From: Tanypteryx hageni | Lineage: Eukaryota > Arthropoda > Insecta > Odonata > Petaluridae | Assembly (NCBI GenBank): GCA_028673005.1 | Contig: CM054112.1 | Location: 26,714,624 to 26,778,623 of the forward strand | Length of the DNA: 64,000 nucleotides | Direction of reading: 5' to 3' | In this document: positions 33,781 to 44,879 of the stretch, piece after piece | How positions within the stretch are numbered: the stretch's first letter is position 1 | Layout of the letters: every line of letters begins with the position of its first letter | The notes under the pieces: generated by a model | Told to the model about the DNA's origin: nothing | Databases searched by the model: none | Seen by the model: the letters and a program-made list of their open reading frames with translations, nothing else | Translations under genes and position numbers: made by a program

Positions 33781-34870
33781 TTCGTGAAATGCATTCGGTT
33801 GCAACTCGCGGAGAGACGCTGGAGGGAGCGTGAATGTAAAAAAAAGACCAATGAAACTCCTCGGCGCTGAGCGAATTAGAGATGGGTTTCATTCGATCTG
33901 TTTCTAAACTAACCCTATCATTAAATTCCCACTACTGCCATAAACTCGCTTAACAGCTATCGTGAGACAATCCCCCGATAAACTATACACGATTCCGTCC
34001 CAAGCATTTAAGTACATAAATGTATTTCACTACAAATCTGTGGACTGTTTTCCATAATGTAACGACTTAATCCAACTATATAATTATAATAACTATCTCA
34101 GCTTATCCACTCTTCCTTTTCCAATGTGTTCTTAAGACAGATATTTATGAAATAATTCTTTACCATCTACACTTTATTTATTTATCATCGACATAAAAAT
34201 ATAACTCTCGGCAAAATACAATGAAGTCGTGGTTTTCAACAATGAAAGGCACAAATGCTCATGTTCTCGCCAAGATTCGAACGCTAACTATTATTTTACA
34301 GATTGCAGAATGCTTAATAGATAAATAAGATATGTTTTTCATCCTTCATTTTTATTCGTCGCATCTATAGTTTTCCAAAATTTTCCGTTAACTTGGTGAT
34401 ATTGCCGTGAAATATAAACGGGAAAATCGAGCAAATACCTTTCAACCTCGATTGAAGCTTAAGCTCAATAGGCGTTTGGGATGAACACTCTTCAAGCGTC
34501 GTCTTTAAGAGGAGAATTGATTGAAACTTCACAAGCGACGGTACATAACTATTGATGGATGCGGTCGTCTCCGGTTGCCATAAAAACAAACGAAAGTGTG
34601 CGGCAAACAAATCGCTCGTCTTTATTTACGACTTCACTTCGCACCTTCTCCCTACAGATGGTAATCAATCGCGGAACTAATTCCTGGATAGGCCCTAACA
34701 TAAAGCGAAGACTGATTTGTATACCATATACTCAATACTTATTTTTAATGGACGATAAACTTGATCGCATCCATCGATACTCCACACGAAAAACAAACAT
34801 ACTCGAACCGAACATTTTGATGAACCTTTCTGGACTTCGAAAATCTCAAAATTGCATATAAGTCTGCCGT
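33781..34870. other. non-coding stretch
   Basis: AT-rich, nothing recognised. Frames of 81 and 100 codons at 34365-34610 and 34559-34861 have no domain. Confidence 0.45.
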
Positions 34871-34876
34871 ATAGGG

Positions 34877-34950
34877 CAGGGGTCGGCAACCTACGGCCCA
34901 TGGTCCGAATGCGGCCCCCAAGAGTGACTTACATGCCCCCCGAAGCTATG
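34877..34950 (+). mobile_element. hAT transposon left end
   Basis: CAGGGGTCGGCAACCTACGG followed by CCCATGGTCCGAATGCGGCC is a typical hAT tip and subterminal region. The 8 bases before it are GTATAGGG. The complementary right end (ending GCCGACCCCTG) was not found in the window, so the other boundary is unknown. Confidence 0.6.
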
Positions 34951-37925
34951 ACGAAAATGTTAAAAATTTAACACGCAAATTCCTATTTTCCATTAAAATA
35001 AAAGATAATAAAAACTTGAATTGAGAAACATTAGTCCTAAAACTTATTTAGATTTGATTTTCACTTTCGATAAAACTCGAATCGGGCCTGCCGATGAATT
35101 GGTAACTTCCAGTGCGTTCCGTCGAAGAAGTCGTAATCACTATGAAATAATAGGTGCCGATCTCTGTTCTAGAGCAATGCTAGTAATAACAAAATTTCCC
35201 GTAACAGGATTTTGCTTAAGCCCTCTAAGCGAGAAATATGCTTCATTATTTCAAGTGAAATATAATCTATTACAATATCCAGGTTGCACATTCCTGATTA
35301 TTAGTGTAGAATAAAATGAAAATCTGGTAACCAATTACCAAATTATTTCTTCAATACAGTAGTATTTTACGGATGTAGTGCGAGAACCTCTTCTTGCGCT
35401 GAGAAATAACGATCTACGTAGCTCACAGAAAGAATAAAAAATGAGTAAACGTGGCTTATTTGTAACAACCCATGTTGACTAGATAAATAAATTCTAAGTA
35501 ATTGTTGTCAGGGTCACATAACGCCAAGGATACCAAATGTTTAGAGGCGCATTAATGATACGAAACAACTCGTGGAAAATAGGTGGGGTGCAAAGTAAAA
35601 ATTAAGATAGAAAATGTATTTCATGGCTGGATATTAATTTTAATTACGGCATGATAAAGTTGCTTCAGTGAAAATTTAAAATTTCAGCGATATTTACGCG
35701 TTTTCAATTCGCGGAATGCTATCAATCACCATTCGCATCAGGATTCGGCCACCTTTCAGGCATTAAATGAACATCGGCACGCGCACAGCGAATGGCAAAA
35801 TCGAAAGTAATGTTCGAACGAGACATCGGATAAAAAATGAACACACGAACTTTAAACAAGCGACTTAAAGTAAAGAAACGGAGTCCATACTGGAATAAGT
35901 CTTCGAGGACTCCATTATTCATTAAGCGAAAGACGTTCCTTCGAGCACCTCTATTGTATTCCTCTTGTGCCCTCGTTTTCCTTCTCACCGCACATGGATT
36001 ATTCCTCGACGTCGATGCACAAGAGCCGTATCCGATCCATTGTATCCGTACAGAAAGACACGCGAACACCCCTCTCGTATCAGCATAATAGACTGCAAAG
36101 GATGATGATCGCGTTGCCCAGAGCGACGATTTCGTCCCAAATAGCCAACTAGGCGTTCTCCACTTGTATTTGAGAAAGAAATGAATGACATCGAAATGGA
36201 TGTGCTTAATTTCACCCGACTAATGTCGCGACACTATCAAATCAAACTGTCGTTAAATTAAGGCGAATCAGTAAGTATTACATATAACCGGAATCGCATA
36301 GTTTCGCTGTCGATAGGGTGGATCGGCATCGGTTTTTTAAATGATCTAGTACATAGAGAAAGCTCTGACACAACCGCTTAGGTTCCTCGTCGAGCCTCAC
36401 CGATACCATATATTTACTTCAGCTCAACAATCAAATTCGCAAAATCGGCATAGTTCTACTCACGACCCCTTCCACAAACTTATAGAAGCTATTTATTCGA
36501 GGGATTGCCTATAAACAGTTTGTGAAGGTTGGTGGCTATGTTGAATTATGGCTCAAGTCTAATCAATGTAACAAAATCCTTCAGTCATAAAAGAATTAAC
36601 AATAATCCCGATGCATAAATAAATAGTTCGTTCGCTTCCGTTCAATTCTTTCACCTCTCCCGACCGCAATATCAAAAATTCATTTTCAATTACGAGTTTC
36701 CTACGGAGCAATGGCGACCGCGCTCGCCTGTGTCATTGTTTCTGAGAGTACGCCATGTTGGGATTAAAGCTCGTTTCCGCGAGGGACTTACGCTTTGTGA
36801 TTAGAGAGGGAGGGAAGGGGAGGTCTGCGATTAACACCAAACGTCACTCGGTGCTTTAAATTTTTTTCCTGGCGTTTCTTTCCCAGTCAGTCCTTTCAAA
36901 ACCAACTTCTTCGCCCTCTCACTCGAGCAACCCCATCCTCGGCGCCACCACCCTGCGGGCACACTTTCGTTCATAATAAGGAATAAAAAACAATTGCGAT
37001 ACGAGAACGAGAAACTCATTAACCTCTCCCTCGGAGGAAGTCGGCGCAAGCGAAGAACAAGTAAAAAACGGGAGACGCGACTAGAGGAACAAGCACCCGC
37101 GCCGTCACTGTGTGAGGTAACGAGACCTCCATTTCACGGGTTTTTTATATTGCTTCAAACTCTTCCCTCTTGCAAACTTCCGATCAAAACGATTGTAAAA
37201 CTTATCTAAGAAATTTTAATTTTTATACCGGAGTCAAAAATAATGTCGATTCGTTCTGGAGGACTATTAAAAATCGATAATTTTGGATATCAGTTTTGTT
37301 TAGAGAAAGTAAACAAAACGCAACTCGTAAACAAAAATTATTTTCTATGGCGAAGTTTAGTTTTTCCGTTCAAGTTAAAAAAAGATTATTCTTGTGGAAT
37401 GTAGGCATAACTGAAGGTTTATTACTTAAAAAGCGTCAATCATTTCACCTTTATGCCTGTACTTAATAAATAAAATAATACGTTATCAAAGATTCGGAGA
37501 ACACCGTCCCATTGTGAATGACTGTACGAATAAACGAACAGAGACCAATTGAGGAAAAAAATATTGCATTCTGGGCATGAAAAGCGTTCGGGTCAAATTG
37601 TTACGACTGGAATGTCCAAAGAGGAAATGAGCGAGCAAATGACCTCTCCGAGATACCCTTTATTAAGAGAACCTTCATTGTTTCCAAGAGCGACGCCTTC
37701 TCTCCGCCGCCCGTACGTATAATAAGAGGTCGCGAGTTCGCACCCAGCTGAGGGCACGGCCCAATTAGGAGCGCCGGAGTTGTCAATTATTATTTCGCCA
37801 AGGTCACCGACCTCCGTTTTATTTTTTGTATCCCAAAATGGGACTCATGGTGGAAGCCATTGCACGGGCCACACCACGCCAAACAAACGAGCTAAACGAA
37901 GACAAATTACGCTCTTACTCTTGTC
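34951..37925. other. long stretch without recognised features
   Basis: AT-rich with GC-richer parts near 35900-36150 and 36690-37130. Frames up to 115 codons occur on both strands but overlap each other and show no domain. If a host exon is hidden here I cannot see it. Confidence 0.4.
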
Positions 37926-39010
37926 CTCGAGCCCTCCCCGTTCTCCCCCCCTCTCATCCCCTCAACCTCTCTCTCTTACGCTCCTCCATCACGCTGACCC
38001 CCCCATCCACCTCAATCATTTCTCTCCTTAATCTATCTCTCTTCTTATTCCTTTCTATCCCTATTTCTTCGGAATCCCTCCCTCCTGACACTCCCCAAAC
38101 CCTTCCTCCGTCCCTAATCCCACTTCTCCCATCTTCCATTTCTCTCTCTTCCCATCTCTCTCCATTCCTCTTCTCTTCCCTTTCCCCGTCCCTCTTCTTC
38201 TCTTCCCAACTCTGCTGAACCCCTACTGCCTTCTCTCTCTCTTCACACCTATTTTCTTCCATAATCTCATCCCTCCCCTTCTCTCTTTCTCCCTGTTTCT
38301 CCTTCCATCATTTCTCTCCAACCTCCCTCCTCACCCCTCCCACCCTAACTCCTACTCTCCTATAGTTCCTCTATTCCCATCTTTCCCTTCTCTACCTTAA
38401 CCGCTCTCTCCCTTCCACTTTTTCCTATACCCCCAGGGCCGGATTAAATGTTTTGTAAGCTCTAGGCACTATGGCTCCTAGGCCTTTTAATTATTATATG
38501 TATAATATATATTTACAGGATGATGCTTGATTTGGGGACATATGGGGAAAACTGTCGATTTCTCAAAAACATTTATTTTAGGAATTAGGTTTCTCTTCTT
38601 GAAAAAATTACATTATTAATATTGCAATTACTGCAACGGTTTTGTACACTTTTTTTAGCAAATTTTGAAATAATTTCATCAGTAATTAATTTTCGGAGTA
38701 ATTTGCATTTTATTGAAAGTAAATTGTTTATCTGTGAAAAAACATTCATGTTTACATATTTCTATTGTTTGAACTTTACGTGAGCTCCTTTTTTCGTAGG
38801 TCTTAGGCACAGTGCGTAGGCCACAACCCGGCCCTGCCGTCCTCCACCCGCACACCCTTATCTTTCCTTCTTCCCACCTTCATCGACCATACACCTCCCT
38901 CCCTCTCTCTCTCTCTCCTCCCCCCTCTCTCTCCCTCCCTCTCTCTCTCCTCTCTCCCTCCCACTATCTCTCTCTTTCCCTCTCCCCAATCCATAATTCC
39001 CCACCCCTCC
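37926..39010. repeat. 1-kb polypyrimidine tract interrupted by a hAT MITE
   Basis: CT-rich DNA at 37926-38433 and 38836-39010 flanks the short hAT-like element, and the two parts have the same composition. They probably formed one tract before the insertion. Open frames across it (up to 141 codons) are compositional. Confidence 0.55.
38434..38835. mobile_element. short hAT-like MITE
   Basis: The left end CAGGGCCGGATTAAATG and the right end CACAACCCGGCCCTG are inverted over about 10 bases. Inside, CTCTAGGCACTATGGC and GTCTTAGGCACAGTGC are also related. The AT-rich body contrasts with the CT-rich flanks. A clean 8-bp duplication is not seen, perhaps because the flanking repeat has changed. Confidence 0.55.
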
Positions 39011-41040
39011 GCCCTCTTAAAAATGACGGAAGACGAGAGATAACGCGTCCGTCCGAACCGCGCGGTGACGTCCTCCTGAGGATGCGGATTTTCCTCGAGT
39101 GGCAGGGAAGCGATCGTGCAAGCGGAACGGAAGGAAGGAAGCCCCGGCGGCGACGGCGTCAACCACCAGAAAGCGGTGACTTATGCCTTCCGCCGCAAAA
39201 CTACTTCGCCGTGTATACGGAAGGGCGTTCCTTTTAGGGGAAAATTCGATGCGCTGGAGACGAGCGAGCTATGACGCCGAAGCAATCGCAAAAAAAAGAA
39301 CCGAGAGCTAAGAAAACATCCCGAGCAAAGCGATAACCGTACGAATCTCGAGAGAGGTTCGATTGTAATGGAACTGGACAAAGAAGAATGACTGCAATCG
39401 AGCCTGCAATAGATGCGCTTGCGGTTAACCGGATTCAATAATTGCGTTATTCGATTGCACCGATGGAATTTGATTATCGACGGATTCACGATGAATACCT
39501 TCGAGCGTTCCGCAAAAGAATCGCTATCAAAAATAAAATTCCTAAGTTGTATAAGGTTATTATAACCAGAAGCCCATAAAATTAAAATCTGCTTCACGAA
39601 AAATTTTTACCGCCTGGAGGGGGTCCTTCCTCAATTAGTGACGTGACAGAAGGAAAACTGGATGTAAAAGAGAAAGGAAAATGTTTCAGATTACAGATGA
39701 CTTGGAGTAGAGAGTTTATCAAGGAATGAAAAATATTGCGGAAAAAACAGAAGCAATATGGAGAACAATAATACAATAATAATCGCGGGCAGACTACCAA
39801 TAACGATGATGAATTAAACTGTCTCTAAGGAGGCAATGCCTTTTATAATTGGGGTAGAAAGGCAGCACTGCTGCAGTTCCATCGAATTCATGCTTAACTA
39901 AAGCATGCATTTTAACAATGAATAAAGAACAAGGCAGTAGGGAAAGGTGAACGCTGGAAATGAAAATTTTACAGAGGGCGAAGAGAGAGGTATGAAAGAT
40001 AATGCAATTAAAAAAAATAAGTTTCGCTATTATTTTAAAGAATTTGGTGAAAGTCGCTCCTCGTTTATGGTGACAAAAATTCTACTTTTTAAAGAACGTT
40101 TTTCACAAATGAGGCAATAAAACTTCACAGGCATAGAAAAAGTATCGTTTAATGATACGAGGCTTCTTACCCCCTCATCCTTTAATGTAAAACGATCTCT
40201 TACGAGCCACAGTCATAATCACGGAATATATATGACTAAGGAAGCTCGGTGGAAATGTAATTTTTATTTCTTCTCCGTAATACGAAAACCTTGTCCTAAG
40301 TTTGTTGTATTCACACGATTTCGATGCGAAAAAATATAAAATGCGAGCTTTATAGCGCGTTATTTTCCTCTGCGGATAGCCGCATTAATTTTTATGGCGC
40401 CGTAAAAGTGCCGAAACGACCCTTTCTGCCGATTGCTTATTGCGCGCGACCGCCGCCCCTCCGATATATTCGACATTTTAAGTAACGCGCATTAAATGTA
40501 GCGTGGCCAAAGGTCAACGGGGTTGGGAGCCTCTCATTTGTAGCCTTGATCTTTTACTGACTAAGTCGATTTAATGACCATTTTTCTTAGCATGACCAGG
40601 ACATTGGCATTAGCAAATTTCCTTATCAAACCCTAAAATGTATAGCACATTCTTACAGAGGAAAACAAGATAATAATGTAAAATAAAAGCTATTTTAAAC
40701 AAAGACACATGACAACACCAATATTCACGCACAGGCATGACAAACTATAATTTCTCCACCAAAATGTTTGAAGGCGTTTTTGAGTGTTTCGATATTTACT
40801 AGAGATGGTATAGGGATGGTTGGCATGTTTCAATGTAAGGGCCACAGATTACATCCTGGCGTAGGCACAGATGTTTATTACCGTATTTGTTACTGTTTTA
40901 TGCTCACGATTTAATAATAATATTTGTTCTTCTGTCGATAACGCAGCATGAAATGAAATGGGAGTGTATATAAATTATATTAAGTCAAGACGGAAATTTC
41001 AATTTCAAACATACTTTAAGGATTTATAACAGTCAAATTT
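39011..41040. other. non-coding stretch
   Basis: GC-richer at 39030-39240, then AT-rich. Frames of 119-141 codons near the start reflect the neighbouring CT tract. Nothing recognised. Confidence 0.45.
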
Positions 41041-41044
41041 CAGA

Positions 41045-41135
41045 CAGTTCGTTGTCTACATGAAAATCGTGGTTTCGATTCCAGAAACGCTTTCTTTCTC
41101 AATTTGATTAGCATGGGATGCAGCATATGTTTTAT
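41045..41135 (+). repeat. degraded family A fragment
   Basis: GTGGTTTCGATTCCAGAAAC followed by CAATTTGATTAGCATGGGAT matches the B-box-like segment of family A and the block after it. The rest is lost or diverged. Confidence 0.4.
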
Positions 41136-41610
41136 TTGAATTTGAAAATTACGTTGAATCATAATACGAATTCGGGATTTAATTCAAGAACGGGTAAAAG
41201 GAATTAAATTTTTTTTTCCAAAGCAAAAATTCAAACACAAGTCGATTTAGCACAAAAAAATTTGTTTTGAGCACTAAAATTCAACGTTTTCTGAAATGAA
41301 AAATTTTCATCATTAAGGGCAAACACATTGTTGCTGAATTTACGAAATTATGAAAACCAAATTATATTCACGTTAAAGGAGAGCAATTCTTATTTAGATA
41401 AACAACTGTTAGGTTAAGCTGAGCTGTGATAATTAGAATTAAATATTAATGAAAGTAATATTTGATGTATTCATATCGGCACTGTAAAATGATCGACTTA
41501 TTTTTAATCTATAGCATTAGAATTTTTTATTTTATTTTAGCAAAAACTGAAATATAGTTCTTTAGTTATACTCAGTAGAAATTGTAATCCAAAACAAGGC
41601 CTCTTAAGCG
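41136..41610. other. AT-rich non-coding stretch
   Basis: Nothing recognised. Confidence 0.5.
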
Positions 41611-41614
41611 GAAA

Positions 41615-43545
41615 AAACTAATCTAAAGGCTTTCTTCCCAAACTTAAGTTCAGATTCTCTTCTTTGCCCGATATTCGAATGACCTTGGATTTTTCTGTAT
41701 TTATTTCCATATCGTATTTTCTACCTGTTATTACTAGTCTATTTATCATTTTCTGGAGTTCCTCTTCTTTTCTTGATAGAAGTACTCGATCATCCGCGTA
41801 TTTTTACTGTTATTATAATCCTTCCTCCAATTTTGAAATCTCCTGTGCCTTCTAACGCTTCTTGCATTACACATACTCCATATAGGGTCGGCGATAGGCA
41901 GCAGCCCAGTCTTACTCCTCTACAGATATTTACTCTTCATGTGTCCGCATTCTCAAACCTGACCTTTACAACTTGATCCACATATAGATTTCTGATCAGT
42001 CTCCTGTATTTCCAGTCTACACCTATATCCTTTAATATCTTCATCAACATTACCCAATTTTCTCTATTAAAGGCCTTCTGCCAGTCTACGAAACATACGC
42101 AACTATCTTGACTGTACTCTATTGCCCTTTCTGATATGATTCTAACTGCCCCTATAGCGTCTCTAGTTCCTCGTCCTTTTCTGAAACAAAATTGATCTTC
42201 CCCTAGCATTTCTTCTGCCTTTTATTAAGAATCCTAGTGATGATCTTCGAAGTGTGTGACAGAAGGCTTATCGTTCTGTAGTGTTTACACTGCATTGCCT
42301 AAGGATTCTTCTTTAGAGTGATCATTGATACTTCTACAACAGTAAAATACGCGGATAATTAAGTACTTCTAGGAAGAAAGGAAGAAGAACTCCAGAAAAT
42401 GGTAAATAGACTAGTAATAACCGTTATAAAATACGGTATGGAAATAAATACAGAAAAATCCAAGGTCATTCGAATATCGGGCAAAGAAGAAAATTTGAAC
42501 ATAAGTATTGAAGGCAAGCCTTTAGAATAAGTTTCAGATAATAAATACTTTGGAAGCACCATAACAAGAGATGCAAAATGTACGAATGAGATCAGGACTA
42601 GAATAGGAAAAGCAAAAGCGGATATCAGAAGAAAGAAGCTCCTACTTACGGGGAATATAAGGGAAGAAATCCGCAAGAAGTTCATAAAATCCAATGTACG
42701 TAGTATAGCTTTGTATGGGGCAGAAACATGGACGCTAAGGAAAAATGACATCAAATACTTGGAAAGTTTTGAAATGTGGACTTGGAGGAGAATGCTGAAG
42801 ATAAAATGGACAGATACGATGAAAAAAGATGAAGTGCTACGAAGAGTAGCAGAGAAGCGAATGAAATACAGACTATTAGAAAGAGGAAGGCAAACTAGGT
42901 TGGACATTACCTGAGGAGAGAGAGTATGATTAAAGACGTGTTAGAAGGAAAACTAGATGTAAAAAGGGAAAGAGGTAGGAAAATGTTTCAGCTGATAGAC
43001 GATTTGAAAGGGAAAGAGTTGTCGAGATATGAAGAGGACAGCGGAAAATAAGAGTATATGGAGAACCAGGTTTAACCATGAATAATCACGGACCTGTCTA
43101 CCGACAGACTACCTATTATGATGATGATGTTACTTCTAGGAAATCCCGAGGCCACTCTCCCGTGTCGTGAATCTTATTAATTAATTTCTTGATCGCTTTT
43201 AGTTCTTCTGATCCCATGACTTTAAGTACCTCAGCCGGTATTCCATCGCTGCCTGTGGCTTTCCCTTTCTTTAGTTCCACTATCGCTTTTTCTACTTCGC
43301 TCTCCATAATATATGATCCTTAGTTGTCTTCTTCAATGTTTTCCTCATCTTCCAGTTATATTTTTGCCGATCCTGCCTGTTTGCTGTATAGTTCCTCAAT
43401 GTATTCTTCCCATACCTGTGCTACACCCTTTGTTTCTGAGACTATCTTCCCATCCGTATTCATAATTCTTTTACCACGAATTCCAATCGACTTCTTATCT
43501 TCTAATTCCAGTGCCGTAGCGCAGAATTTTGCGTAAATACTGGTA
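41615..43545 (-). pseudogene. RTE-like LINE, partial RT ORF, disrupted by a second RTE insertion
   Basis: On the minus strand, 43540-43139 encodes the linker before the RT domain (VWEEYIEELYSKQ, then LKKGKATGSDGIPAEVLK, then DTGEWPRDFLEV). The frame resumes at 42336 with VSMITLKKNP and YRTISLLSHTSKIITRIL, then FRKGRGTRDAIGAV, FVDWQKAF, GCCLSPTLYGV and the catalytic KYADD at about 41803-41789. It ends near 41615, so the endonuclease and the C-terminal part are missing. Damage includes a frameshift near 42220, an extra A just before YADD (about 41801-41805), and several stops. The break at 42337-43130 is a later insertion of the same family. Its left end abuts family A sequence. Confidence 0.82.
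42337..43130 (+). pseudogene. 5'-truncated RTE copy inserted into the RTE above, 8-bp target duplication
   Basis: This plus-strand copy starts at the RT catalytic motif (KYADN then a stop, so the second Asp is lost), continues through LLGRKEEELQKM and INTEKSKVIRISGKEE, then LYGAETWTLRKND and FEMWTWRRMLKIKWTD. It ends in the short tail ATGATGATG at 43119-43129, typical of RTE 3' ends. TACTTCTA lies immediately on both sides (42329-42336 and 43131-43138), a target duplication. Over the roughly 190 bases that both copies share they differ by roughly one base in ten by eye, so they are the same subfamily. Confidence 0.85.
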
Positions 43546-43785
43546 ATGTTGGTCTCGGATTCGGTATAATCTAATACATATAAGCGTTATTTTTGCTGAA
43601 CAAATTCGCGTGCTCAATTTAATATTCTGGTCGAATGCATTTGTAATATTTTATAACGCTAAATTATGAAATTTGTGAACACAAAGAGCATTTTAAAGCT
43701 ATTAAAACCAAGTATTAAATAAATGATTAAATGGAAAGTAGGCATCATAAGTTCCGTTCGGATCATCTTGTTTATTTTACATTTA
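43546..43785 (+). repeat. dispersed repeat family A, distal part
   Basis: Matches the distal half of the 5185 copy over about 240 bases, including CTAAATTATGAAATTT and GTATTAAATAAATGATTAAA. It starts exactly where the RTE copy ends, so the RTE may have inserted into, or truncated, this repeat. Confidence 0.65.
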
Positions 43786-43786
43786 C

Positions 43787-43811
43787 CTGATGATGATGCT
43801 ATGCATCGAAC
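43787..43811 (+). ncRNA. hammerhead-like core, second type
   Basis: CTGATGA (43787-43793) is followed by T, a perfect 5-bp helix GATGC/GCATC with loop TAT, then GAAC. This fits the C3-A9, stem II and G12-A14 parts of a hammerhead ribozyme, with C where A15.1 is expected. Stems I and III are not obvious. It sits directly after family A sequence. Computed folding would be needed to call a ribozyme. Confidence 0.3.
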
Positions 43812-44160
43812 CTCGGGTCGTGTTTTTCATTAAAACTTTTTGTGGTATAGTACTGTATGTCATTTTTGTAATTTTTAAGATGGAATAACACCAAGTAAAG
43901 GCCAATACAGTGAATATTTTATATTCGTTGTATTGATATTTCACTAAATATTCCTTGGTGTCTATAACGTTTGAACTTTGTTGACTAGTATCGTTCTCAT
44001 AATAATAAAAACAAGAAGTCCAAACCAGGACTAATGCAAGCTGGTTTCCCAAAGTTGACGTCCCGAATTGATTACTTATATTGACAGGAAATGTTTCAGT
44101 ATGTGTAAGTCATTACAAAAGAATTCTCATACCATAAAGACCACTTGTAGGTCATAAACC
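43812..44160. other. unassigned, probably repeat-derived
   Basis: Lies between two family A segments. The first part, TTTTTCATTAAAACTTTTTG, looks like a retroelement 3' region. No coding sequence is recognised. Confidence 0.35.
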
Positions 44161-44164
44161 TCCC

Positions 44165-44425
44165 TCCGATATCACAATTTTAAGATATTTTAATGTATTA
44201 AAGAAAACATCTCTGCACGGTGGATTTGAGATTTCCTATGTAAAACAAATAGGGAAAAAACGTTCCTGGAATAGAACCCGGGACTTCAATCTTCGCCAAA
44301 TAAGATATAACCTGGATGTGGGTCCTGGTAGAACGAACCTCATACCAAGTTTCATGAAAATCGGTCCATTGGTGAAAAAGTTGTTAGTAGGGGACACATA
44401 TACACACAGACAGGACCATTTCATA
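44165..44425 (-). repeat. dispersed repeat family A, reverse copy of proximal half
   Basis: On the minus strand it reads GACCGATTTTCATGAAACTT, then GTCCCGGGTTCTATTCCAGG, then TTTTACATAGGAAATCTCAA, in the same order as 5280-5460. The B-box-like motif has one mismatch. Confidence 0.65.
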
Positions 44426-44575
44426 AAGCTATGTCTTTTGGAAACCAGCCTAACAAAACAACCCATAAGTTATAACAGAAAAAATTAATTTAAACATATC
44501 ATAATATTTAGAAAATAAAATAAATTTGCAATTATAGCAACAATATTTGAAGTAATTACGGTGATGAAAGGGTGA

Positions 44576-44576
<1 letters not shown>

Positions 44577-44626
<50 letters not shown>
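44577..44626. repeat. (TA)n microsatellite
   Basis: About 25 TA units, immediately left of a PLE terminal repeat. Confidence 0.95.
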
Positions 44627-44627
<1 letters not shown>

Positions 44628-44820
44628 CTTTACGTTACTCTTTCACTGAAGAAGGGCATAGGCCCGATAAGCTTGCGTGTGTTTTTGTGTTCGTGTGTTT
44701 TACGTGTCTCTTCGACGCCCCCAGCAGCCTGCCAGCTTGGTCCTCAACTTGGTGAGTGTCCGCTGGGCTTCCCTCAACACCTTGTTGCCACCCTCATCAC
44801 TACCTTTTCTTTTCCTTTAG

Positions 44821-44823
<3 letters not shown>
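44627..44823 (+). mobile_element. PLE terminal repeat, solo copy
   Basis: Starts near the hammerhead-like core CTGAAGA, A, GGGC, ATAG, GCCC, GATA (44646-44669; the last motif is GATA instead of GAAA). It runs through TCTTCGACGCCCCCAGCAGC, TGGTGAGTGTCCGCTGGGCT and CACCTTGTTGCCACCCTCAT. It is flanked by (TA)n on both sides. The same segments occur downstream of the GIY-YIG domain at 31278-31900, which ties this repeat to a Penelope-like element. Confidence 0.7.

Positions 44824-44857
<34 letters not shown>
44824..44857. repeat. (TA)n microsatellite
   Basis: About 17 TA units on the right edge of the PLE repeat. Confidence 0.9.
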
Positions 44858-44861
<4 letters not shown>

Positions 44862-44879
44862 TATATATGTATTATCTAG

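Noticed and set aside
34270..34300. TTCGAATCTTGG-type B-box-like motif on the minus strand
   Set aside because: Only one half of a tRNA promoter is present; no tRNA fold.
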